From assembly GCA_009911195.1 (NCBI GenBank), contig QXWV01000028.1:48262-112261 (forward strand): a stretch of DNA of 64,000 bases, given 5' to 3'. Of this stretch, positions 45,191 through 53,335 are shown piece by piece. A program made the translations under genes and the position numbers. The number at the start of each line of letters is the position of its first letter. Within the stretch, counting starts at the first letter, position 1. The notes beneath the pieces were generated by a model. The model did no database searches. It was not told the origin of the DNA and saw only the letters and a program-made list of their open reading frames with translations. Source of the DNA: Lachnospiraceae bacterium (GTDB lineage: Bacteria > Bacillota > Clostridia > Lachnospirales > Lachnospiraceae).

Positions 45191-46498
45191 ATGTATTTGA
45201 AACTGTCAGTCCGTAATGCCAAACGGTCTTTTATAAATTACCTTTTATATATTTCAGCTATGACGGTTCTTTTGGCAATAATAGAAGTATCTAACTGTAT
45301 AGCCATTATAGGCAGACTTGCTGGTTTTCAAGTAATTTCCCTGCCATTGCTAATAACAGTGGTTCAAATAGTTTTAGTTGGATATATAGATACTTTCATG
45401 TTAAAGCAGCGGGCAAAAGAATTTGCAAACTATTTATTGTTAGGCATGGGAAAAAAGAGGTTAATCAATCTGTTCCTATGGGAAATAGTATTGATTGGTT
45501 TTTGCTGCTATTTGATAGGAACAACAATAGGTTTTGCCATATATAGATTTTTTTACTTCTGTGTGCCTATATACGAAATAAAGATATTTGTATTTCTCTA
45601 TGGTAAAAGTATGTTTTATACATTTATATCTTTTTGCGTTATTGAAGCGGTGTGCTCATATTGGCTGAAGCGGCGCTTGAACAAGCTGGAATTAAGGGAG
45701 TTGATGTGTGAGGGGAACAGGAGTCAGGGCACAAAAGATTTGTGGAATTATAAAAAATGGGGAATTATCTTTTTCATGTGTTTCGTGTGCTTAATCGGTT
45801 TTGTATGTGGAATTGTTTTTTTGCCAGGAGTCTATATTGTTTATCCCATATCTGTTGTAGTAATACCTTTGTTGTTATCCGTTTTTGCGTTTTATAAATG
45901 GGTATTTGGCTATTTGTATGCGCTCAGGCGGATGAAATCCGTTAAAATATACCAAAAAGACAGGCTGTATATCATATCAAATATAACGTCAAATTTCAAA
46001 ACATCTGCTATTGTAAATACAGTTTTTTGTATATGTTTTTTATTTTCCGCATGTTCTTTTATAACCGGAAAACTGATGCTTCAGCCCGAATTTCAGCTTT
46101 TTGACATAACTACGCGGCATTGGATGGGAATCTCGCAAATAAGTATCAGCATTGTGTTTTTGGTCATTTATTTTTCGATATTATCTTTGCATCAGATTAT
46201 AGAAATAAGGGAAAATACAAGAAACAACCGGATAATGGGCTGTATGGGGAAAAGCAATAAACAGATAGAAAGGCTTGTGAACAGGCTAATCGCAATTAAA
46301 CTGGTTTTTCCAATAATCATGGCTTTGCTGATTTTTTTATTTTCTATCCCCCTTCTGAATATAAAAATGAATTTAATATTGCCAGTTTCTATGAATTATA
46401 TTTTGTTTAAATTGGCAGGTGAATTTTGGGCTTGCATCATATTTTTCTATATTTGCTATTTTGGAATTGTAAGCGTAATGGGTAAGTGGAAGTGTTAA
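45191..46498 (+). CDS. FtsX-like ABC permease (BceB-type, short form)
   Basis: 435 residues, starting directly after the ATPase stop with GAAGGAG upstream. Eight to ten membrane segments are visible. The first region (LSVRNAKRSFINYLLYISAM) and the conserved loop KQRAKEFANYLLLGMGKKR are typical of BceB/FtsX permeases that defend against peptide antibiotics. It is about 200 residues shorter than BceB, mainly because the large extracellular domain is missing. With the upstream ATPase it would form an exporter or resistance module, now possibly uncoupled from its own HTH regulator. Confidence 0.8.
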   Translation: MYLKLSVRNAKRSFINYLLYISAMTVLLAIIEVSNCIAIIGRLAGFQVISLPLLITVVQIVLVGYIDTFMLKQRAKEFANYLLLGMGKKRLINLFLWEIVLIGFCCYLIGTTIGFAIYRFFYFCVPIYEIKIFVFLYGKSMFYTFISFCVIEAVCSYWLKRRLNKLELRELMCEGNRSQGTKDLWNYKKWGIIFFMCFVCLIGFVCGIVFLPGVYIVYPISVVVIPLLLSVFAFYKWVFGYLYALRRMKSVKIYQKDRLYIISNITSNFKTSAIVNTVFCICFLFSACSFITGKLMLQPEFQLFDITTRHWMGISQISISIVFLVIYFSILSLHQIIEIRENTRNNRIMGCMGKSNKQIERLVNRLIAIKLVFPIIMALLIFLFSIPLLNIKMNLILPVSMNYILFKLAGEFWACIIFFYICYFGIVSVMGKWKC

Positions 46499-46723
46499 AT
46501 GGGATTTGCTTTTAAAGCATTTTCAAAAGTCTGAATCTTAGTCATAATGCCGAAAAAGAAAGTATGGTTAAGAGGGTTTGTACATTTTATTTATTACTAT
46601 TAACTAAAATGGAATAAGTTGGATGGCCAATTTTATAAAATATTTACAAATTATTCACAATTCATCATTCTCACGAAATATCCATATGTTATCCTTATAT
46701 TAAATCATGGCAATCGTCATGTG

Positions 46724-46775
46724 GTATTGAAAGGAAATTTGCAGTACTGAAAGGGCGTTTGCGGTACTGAAATAG
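46724..46775 (+). repeat. Short 20-bp direct repeats upstream of the DUF3810 gene
   Basis: Units beginning GTATTGAAAGG (46724), GTACTGAAAGG (46744) and GTACTGAAATAG (46764) recur every 20 bp just before the ribosome site. They may be regulator sites spaced by about two helical turns. The rest of 46499-46723 shows nothing I can name. Confidence 0.5.
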
Positions 46776-46790
46776 AAAGGGGATGGGCAA

Positions 46791-48053
46791 ATGGGAAAAA
46801 AGAGAAGGCGGTTGTGGATGGGGATAATTTTGGCCATAGCTTTGGTGCTGAATATTGTAGCATGGAAGAGCCCGGCATTTTGTGATTTTTATGTAAAAAA
46901 TGTCTATCCGTTATGGGTGAATACATATGGCAGATTTATGGGGATATTTCCTTTTTCGGTAGGGGAAATTATGTTTGCGGTTGGCGTCCTGCTCACAACG
47001 GCGGCTTTCATCCTGGCGCTGGGTTGTGCCATTGCCTTATTTTATAAACAAATAAAATGCATGGGGGAAAACGGAAGCCGGATAGGGAGATTCTGCCGGA
47101 TATATTTTGCTGCCTATGGCTGGATATTCACAGGGGTTGTGGTGGTGATGACGTTAAATTGTTTTATTCCTTATCATTGTTCTACCCTGGAAGAAAAATA
47201 TGGGGTCTTGTGCAGGGAAATAGAAGAGGAATTTCCGGTGGAGGAACTTTTGTTTAAGGAATATTCACTAGATGAACTGATACGGTTAAGGGATTATGTG
47301 GTGATTAAAGTGAATGAGCTGGCTCAAAAGGTAGAACGGGATGAGAATGGGAATATTGTCTTTCCAGAAAATATGGAAGAAATTGCCATAGAGTGTATGC
47401 AGGAATTAAGCGGGGAATGTGGGCAATTAGCGGGGTTTTATCCTCAGCCAAAACAATTTACCTTTTCCGGGTTTTTTAGCCAGCAGTATATGAAAGGCTA
47501 TTTCTTCCCGTTTTCCATGGAAGTTAATTACAATAAGCTGATGCATGAGATTAACCGCCCGGCCACAGTTTGCCATGAATATGCCCATTTGAAAGGGTTT
47601 ATGTATGAGGAAGAGGCAAATATGATTGGCTTTTTGGCCTGCATCAATTCTTCAGATGAAGTTTTCCAGTACAGTGGGTATTTGAGCGTGTTAAACTATA
47701 TCGATAATGAGTTCTATAAGGCTATTGGAAAGGATAAGGAAGTGTATTTATCCCATGTGAATATTTCCCCTTTGGTGAAGTCGGAAAATATCTTCCTGAA
47801 AGCGGAAACCTGGGAAAAGGTGGAAGAAAAAGCGGTGCTCAAGACGGAGGTTGTGGATAAGGTGTCCGATAAGCTTTCGGAAACCTCCATGGTTTTAAAT
47901 GGAGTGGAAGATGGGGTGCTTAGCTATACCAGAGTGGTAGGACTGCTGCTGCATTATTATGATGGGGCTTCTGAAGTGGATGAGACGCTGCTGAAGGCGC
48001 AGGGGGATGCGTACTTTGAAGACACGGAGATGGCGATGGGAGGGATGGAATAA
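46791..48053 (+). CDS. DUF3810 membrane metalloprotease-like protein
   Basis: 420 residues, AAAGGGGATG upstream. Three N-terminal membrane segments (about 7-25, 48-75, 95-120) are followed by a soluble domain containing CHEYAHLKGFMYEEEANMIG, a gluzincin-like HExxH...E zinc site characteristic of DUF3810. The C-terminus ends with a segment rich in charged residues. It may be a membrane-bound peptidase of unknown target. Conserved catalytic residues suggest activity. Nothing in the neighbourhood identifies a substrate. Confidence 0.78.
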   Translation: MGKKRRRLWMGIILAIALVLNIVAWKSPAFCDFYVKNVYPLWVNTYGRFMGIFPFSVGEIMFAVGVLLTTAAFILALGCAIALFYKQIKCMGENGSRIGRFCRIYFAAYGWIFTGVVVVMTLNCFIPYHCSTLEEKYGVLCREIEEEFPVEELLFKEYSLDELIRLRDYVVIKVNELAQKVERDENGNIVFPENMEEIAIECMQELSGECGQLAGFYPQPKQFTFSGFFSQQYMKGYFFPFSMEVNYNKLMHEINRPATVCHEYAHLKGFMYEEEANMIGFLACINSSDEVFQYSGYLSVLNYIDNEFYKAIGKDKEVYLSHVNISPLVKSENIFLKAETWEKVEEKAVLKTEVVDKVSDKLSETSMVLNGVEDGVLSYTRVVGLLLHYYDGASEVDETLLKAQGDAYFEDTEMAMGGME

Positions 48054-48133
48054 GGCGGATAGAGGAGTCTATATCTACAGAATTATATTTTGAATTGCAT
48101 CGTCAAAGCTATGAAATTTATATTGGTAAAAAT

Positions 48134-48165
48134 AAAGACATGGAAGTGGATTTTCATGTCTTTTT
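48134..48165 (+). terminator. Intrinsic terminator after the DUF3810 gene
   Basis: AAAGACATG (48134-48142) pairs with CATGTCTTT (48155-48163), continuing into TT; 12-nt loop. Confidence 0.75.
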
Positions 48166-48265
48166 ATGTACGAAATATTTGATTTATGTTAGAATATTAT
48201 TAATTACCTTAAAATTTGGAATTTTCTAATAGAGAAAATACGAAGGATGAGAAAGGAAAAAAATT

Positions 48266-49793
48266 ATGAAAAAACAAAAGAGTAGTAAATTAAGATTCGG
48301 GGGGGGGTATTATAAGATTTGGCCTATGGTTTAATGATGAAAAGATAGCGATAGGTATTGTTATATTTTTTATTGCAACTATTATTCCCATGTTAGTAGT
48401 TGCCCAGTACTCCCATGCTTCGGCTGATGATTTTGGGTGGGGTGCCGGGATGCGTCGGCAAGTATGGGAGGAAACCCATTCTATTATTCAATTCTTGGTG
48501 GCATCTTTTCAAAGTACGGTTGCTATGTACCATGAATGGCAAGGAACATTTACAACCACCTTTGTTCAGGCATTTCAGCCTGAAATTTTCAATGTACATG
48601 CTTATTTTATTGTTCCATACATTATGTTGCTTTTCTTTCTGGGCGGCACTACGTTTTTGCTGCACTATTTGCTGGTGAAAATGTTAAGAATAAAAAATTC
48701 GGTCTTTGTTGTAATAGCTATGCTTTATTTTCTGATTTCCATACAATATATTCCATCTACAGGGGAGGCCTTTTATTGGTATAATGGGGCTGTGGCCTAT
48801 ACACTTGCTTATTCGGTTATGTTGTTTTGTATAGGATTTTCATTAAAATATATTTTTACCGGTAAAAAGAAGAATTTAGTGATGGCAGTGCTTACAGCAT
48901 TTTTTGTGGGGGGAGGGAATTACCTTACTATTGTACTGCTGCCTCTGCTTCTGCTTTTGCTGTTGTTCCTTTTCATCCCCTTAAAAAGAAATACTTTATA
49001 CTTAATGATTCCTCTAGCAGTATTTAGCATAACGGCCATTATTAATATGAAAGCACCAGGAACAAAGGTGCGGGGAGGTAGCGATTTCGGATTTGATTTG
49101 CAAAATGTTTTTCGTACAATTGGGAGGGCTGTCTACCAAGGGCTGAAAAATGCACGTTCAGAATATTTGAGTAATCCGGTTATCATTATTTGCATGATAA
49201 TTATTGCTTTATTCCTGGCATCGCAAATGATAGAAAAACAATATGAGTTTTCTTTCCCCCATCCTGTGCTGTTTGTCATTATGACCTTTGGAAGTTATCT
49301 GGCGATGTATGCGCCCACTTATTATGCGGGTGTAGGCGAACCATTTGGCAGGATGTCTAATTTGATATTTTTTTATTTGGAATTAAGCATAATTTTGGAT
49401 ATAATATATGTGATAGGTTATTTGACGAGAAGATGGAATGATAAATGGAGGGGTAGGGGCGAATGGCTGATGGGTAAATGGAAATTTGCCAAAATATATA
49501 TTCTTTTTGTAGCAGTTATTTTGATTTTGGCAAATCCGGGATGGTATAAAACAACGGCTATGGTGCGGACAATGGACTATTTAATAAGCGGAGGGGCAAA
49601 AGAATTTGGGGATGCGATGGAAAGGCGGTATGAAATACTTTTAGACGAGAGCCTGAAAGATGTGGAATTGGAAGGAATGCCGTCCGCGGGGCCTTTGTTC
49701 AACTATGATATTAAAGAAGACGGGGGTGACTGGCCAAATACAGCAGTGGCTGAATTTTTTAATAAGAATAGCGTAAAATTGAAAATGCATTGA
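48266..49793 (+). pseudogene. DUF6056-like polytopic membrane protein, frameshifted at a nine-G tract
   Basis: ATG 48266 (MKKQKSSKLRF) has AAAGGA upstream but hits a stop after 22 codons. The main reading frame resumes after a run of nine G (48299-48307) as IIRFGLWFNDEKIAIGIVIF and continues to 49793. With eight G the two parts join into about 508 residues. The product has about eleven membrane segments and YSHASADDFGWG near the start, as in DUF6056 proteins. It resembles glycosyltransferase-like polytopic proteins. An internal ATG at 48390 gives a 467-residue form that loses the first membrane helix. A slippery G-tract in such a gene is typical of phase variation, but sequencing error is possible. 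Confidence 0.7.
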
Positions 49794-49809
49794 GAAAGGA
49801 ATACATCAA

Positions 49810-50567
49810 ATGAAACTGATTTCATGGAATGTGAATGGGCTAAGGGCCTGTGTGGGGAAGGGCTTTTTGGATTATTTTAAGGAAATAGATGCGGATATTT
49901 TCTGTATACAGGAAACGAAGCTGCAGGAAGGGCAGATTGATTTGGATTTGCAGGGGTATTTTCAGTATTGGAATTATGCGGAGAAAAAGGGGTATTCGGG
50001 CACTGCCATTTTTACAAAAAAGAGCCGGTTTCCGTGGCCTATGGGATTGGGGTAGAGGAGCATGACCGTGAGGGCAGGGTAATTACGTTGGAATTTGAAG
50101 ATTTTTATATGATAACGGTGTATACCCCCAATTCCCAGGACGGCCTTGCAAGGTTATCCTACAGGATGGAGTGGGAGGAAGCATTCCTTTCTTATATGAA
50201 AGAGCTGGAAAAGAAAAAGCCGGTAATTTTCTGCGGGGACTTAAATGTGGCCCATAAGGAAATTGATTTAAAAAACCCCAAGTCGAACCGGAAGAATGCG
50301 GGATTTACCGATGAGGAGAGGGAGAAATTTACGAAACTTACGGAGGCCGGCTTCATTGATACATTCCGGTATTTTTATCCGGATAAAGAGGGGATATATT
50401 CCTGGTGGTCATACCGTTTCAGCGCCAGGGCAAAAAATGCGGGGTGGAGGATTGACTATTTTCTCGTTTCGGATGCCTTGAAGGAACGGCTGGAGGATGC
50501 TTTTATCGATACGGAAGTCTTGGGTTCGGACCATTGCCCGGTAGGGCTTGTGCTAAAGGATGCGTAG
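49810..50567 (+). pseudogene. exoA: Exodeoxyribonuclease III (ExoA/Xth), one-base frameshift
   Basis: ATG 49810 (MKLISWNVNGLRACVGKGF, catalytic IQETKL) follows GAAAGGAA. After SGTAIFTKK the frame breaks in a run of six A (50016-50021). One more A gives [20 protein letters not shown], and the rest reads intact with [15 protein letters not shown], the WSYR motif and GSDHCPVGL, the EEP-family catalytic Asp/Asn/His set. Without the shift the protein would be about 253 residues, normal for ExoA. A chromosome lacking working exonuclease III is unlikely to be favoured, so an indel in the sequence is a serious possibility. Confidence 0.82.
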
Positions 50568-50647
50568 GTTTGGAAGAACTGGTAAAAGGGGGAATAGGGT
50601 CAAGGATTGGAATCCGCCGGTAAGGGTTGGGAAAAGGTATAAAATCC

Positions 50648-52525
50648 ATGAGAAGATATATAAAAGCGATATATGAACAATATATGCAAACGAAACTGGC
50701 CAATAAGATTATACTGGTCATAGGGATTATTTGTTTTTGCCAACTGGCAGCATCGGTGGGGATTTATGCATATGCTTATGGGCAGAGAAAAAAGGAAGTA
50801 ATAGAAAATAATATGCAAATCCTGCAACAGGCTAACAGCAATTATCTTTCTGCTATAGTGGAAGAACTGGAGAATGCTACCAGGGAGCTTTTTTATGACG
50901 GGGGATTCTGGGACTCGGGGCAATATGAATCCCCAGGCATAGAGGATAACAGGGTATACAGTATATTGGCAGGAAAATACCATTCGGTAAGAAATATTGA
51001 TAGTATTTACCTTTTTTCCAGCCAAAATGACAAGTTTTATATTATGGATGAACTTTCCTTCAGCGGCATCCCAGTGAAAACCCTGAATAACAACAGTTTT
51101 TTGACAGATTATGAAGATTTGGCAGGGGAAGAATGGTTTGCGGAAGCGGTAAAAAAAGATGGGGGGATGGCGGTAAGCAGGAATAAGGAAATCCGTAGTG
51201 GGGTCAGGGATATTGTCAGTTTTTCCAGATATTTGAAATATCCGCTGAAAACAAGGGATAGCTATTATCTGGTGACTATAAATATCAGGGAAGAGCGCTT
51301 TGATGTTTTAAGGCGGCAGCTATGTAAAGAGGATGAATATTTGCTTATACTGGATAATGAAGGGAAATTCATTTACGGAAATGGGGAGGATGCTATCCAT
51401 ATCCAGTTGGAAAGCAGTATGGATATATTGGATGGAATGAGCGGGATTCATCCATGGTGCAATTTTAAGATAAACGGAAAAGACTATATTGTAATTAGAA
51501 ATGTAGCGGATAATGGGAAATGGACAATGATAAAAGCAGTTAAGAAAGAGACTGTGATGGGAGGGGTTACCATGCAGTTTATCGGTAACTGCTTTTTTAT
51601 GTTAGTTCTTGTTTTACTGGAAGCTGTTATCCTTTACTATGTCATATGCAGGACAACAAAGCCAATTGAATATTTAGCCGGTATTATGAGCCATTATACA
51701 CAGGGAAAAGCATACGGGGAATACGGGGAGAAGCTGTCGGGAAGGAAAGATGAGGTTGGCGTATTGTATTCCAGTTTTGAAAAAATGAATGGCCGCATTG
51801 ATGAACTGATTAAACTGGAGTATATAAGCCAGATTAATGAAAAACAGGCCAGGCTGGAGGCGCTGCAGGCGCAGATTGACCCGCATTTTCTTTATAATAC
51901 TTTGCAGACGATTAGTGGGATAGCCATTGAAAAGGATGTATTGGAGATAGAGCAGATTAATAATTCATTAAGCAGCATTTTAAGGTATAGCCTGAATAAG
52001 CAAAAAAGTGTGGTGCAGTTGTCGGAAGAACTTCAAAATGTAAAAAACTATATGGAAATCCAAAAATACCGGTATGGTGACAGGATTGATTTAAAGATTG
52101 AATTGTCGGAAAAAATACTGCGTTGCCATGTGCCTGTATTTACTTTGCAATTGGCGGTGGAAAACTCGATTAAGCATGGGCTGGAAAAGAAAATCGGAGT
52201 GGAGATTATAGAGATTTTTGATAGGGTGGAAGGTAGAAAAGGCATTTTGTGTGTACGGGATAATGGGGCTGGAATAGAAGAAGGACGGCTGAAAGAGATA
52301 CAGAAAATGCTCCTTGGAAAAGTAGGGGATATAACAAAGGGATATGATTTGAAGGGTCTTGTAAATCTGAACGAAAGAGTGAAAAGCCAGTTCGGGGAGG
52401 GGTATGGGATTATGATAGGGAATAATCAAGGGGAGGGTGCATTATTAAAAATTTATATCCCATTGGATGAGGAGGAAGAAATTTATGGACCAGCAGGAGA
52501 AGATAAGAGTGGTGATTGCAGATGA
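50648..52525 (+). CDS. Sensor histidine kinase, YesM type
   Basis: 625 residues from ATG 50648 (MRRYIKAIYEQ). A TTG at 50627 would add seven residues. An N-terminal membrane helix (about 18-40), an extracellular Cache-like domain, a second helix (about 300-325) and a HAMP segment are followed by the His_kinase domain with phosphoacceptor His in AQIDPHFLYNTLQ and a HATPase domain (NSIKHG, DNGAGIEEG). This class reports extracellular sugars or related signals. The response regulator gene overlaps its 3' end. The nearby ABC importer and GH127 genes are probable targets, although a hybrid kinase gene on the other strand lies between. Confidence 0.88.
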   Translation: MRRYIKAIYEQYMQTKLANKIILVIGIICFCQLAASVGIYAYAYGQRKKEVIENNMQILQQANSNYLSAIVEELENATRELFYDGGFWDSGQYESPGIEDNRVYSILAGKYHSVRNIDSIYLFSSQNDKFYIMDELSFSGIPVKTLNNNSFLTDYEDLAGEEWFAEAVKKDGGMAVSRNKEIRSGVRDIVSFSRYLKYPLKTRDSYYLVTINIREERFDVLRRQLCKEDEYLLILDNEGKFIYGNGEDAIHIQLESSMDILDGMSGIHPWCNFKINGKDYIVIRNVADNGKWTMIKAVKKETVMGGVTMQFIGNCFFMLVLVLLEAVILYYVICRTTKPIEYLAGIMSHYTQGKAYGEYGEKLSGRKDEVGVLYSSFEKMNGRIDELIKLEYISQINEKQARLEALQAQIDPHFLYNTLQTISGIAIEKDVLEIEQINNSLSSILRYSLNKQKSVVQLSEELQNVKNYMEIQKYRYGDRIDLKIELSEKILRCHVPVFTLQLAVENSIKHGLEKKIGVEIIEIFDRVEGRKGILCVRDNGAGIEEGRLKEIQKMLLGKVGDITKGYDLKGLVNLNERVKSQFGEGYGIMIGNNQGEGALLKIYIPLDEEEEIYGPAGEDKSGDCR

Positions 52526-53225
52526 TGAACGCATGGTAAGGCGTACACTCAGGGCAGTTGGAAAATGGGAAGAAAATGGGATGGAAATTGTCGGAGAAGC
52601 ACAAAATGGGATAGAGGCAATGGCAATTCTGGAAAAGGAAAAGCCGGAAGCCTTATTCCTGGATATGAGAATGCCAGGGCTATCGGGCAGCGAGATTTTG
52701 GAAAGGCTGGGGGAGAAAGAAGAAAAGCCGATAGTAGTCATTGTCAGCGGTTATGATGAATTTGAATATGCGAGGAAAGCGCTGAAATATGGGGCAATGG
52801 ATTATATATTAAAACCAATAGAAAGGAATGATTTTAATAAGGTCTTAGGGAGGATTAGGGACAAGATAAAGGCGGAGGGAAAGGGGAAAAGTACTATTGC
52901 GCCACATAAAGATGTTGTGGAGAAGGTTAAGGAGAATATAGAAGAAGAATATACGAAGGATATTTCCCTGGCTTATTATGCTGAAAATTATTATATGAAT
53001 AAAGAAGTGCTGTCCCGGCTGTTTAAGAAAAAATATGGAATCGGAATTACAGCATATATTAATTATATCAGGCTGGAACAGGCGAAGGTACTATTATCCC
53101 TGGGCTATTCCAGCACACATACAGCGGAAATGGTAGGTTATCATGATGTGAATTACTTTAGCAGGATTTTTAAGAAGACTTTTGAAATAACCCCTTCAGA
53201 GTATGTAGAGTCATTAAATAAATAA
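52485..53225 (+). CDS. AraC-type response regulator, YesN type
   Basis: 246 residues from ATG 52485 with GAGGAGGAAG just upstream, overlapping the kinase gene by 41 bp. The receiver domain covers about 1-120 (VVIADDERMV, phosphorylated Asp in LFLDMRMPG, Lys in YILKPI). It is followed, after a short linker, by two AraC helix-turn-helix motifs (YMNKEVLSRLFKKKYGIG and TAEMVGYHDVNYFSRIFKK). YesN relatives are usually over 350 residues, so the middle region is missing. It should activate a sugar transport or hydrolase operon. Confidence 0.88.
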   Translation: MDQQEKIRVVIADDERMVRRTLRAVGKWEENGMEIVGEAQNGIEAMAILEKEKPEALFLDMRMPGLSGSEILERLGEKEEKPIVVIVSGYDEFEYARKALKYGAMDYILKPIERNDFNKVLGRIRDKIKAEGKGKSTIAPHKDVVEKVKENIEEEYTKDISLAYYAENYYMNKEVLSRLFKKKYGIGITAYINYIRLEQAKVLLSLGYSSTHTAEMVGYHDVNYFSRIFKKTFEITPSEYVESLNK

Positions 53226-53286
53226 TAATGTTTCTATTCGTAAAAAAGCCCGTTTCATAATTTTGTAACGGATAATTAAAGCATGA

Positions 53287-53326
53287 AAAAGGTCCACTAG
53301 AAAATATATTCCTTAGTGAACCTTTT
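53287..53326. terminator. Bidirectional terminator between the yesN-like and hybrid kinase genes
   Basis: AAAAGGTCCACTA (53287-53299) and TAGTGAACCTTTT (53314-53326), one mismatch, 14-nt loop, A-run before and T-rich after. Confidence 0.75.
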
Positions 53327-53335
53327 ATTTTTTGG

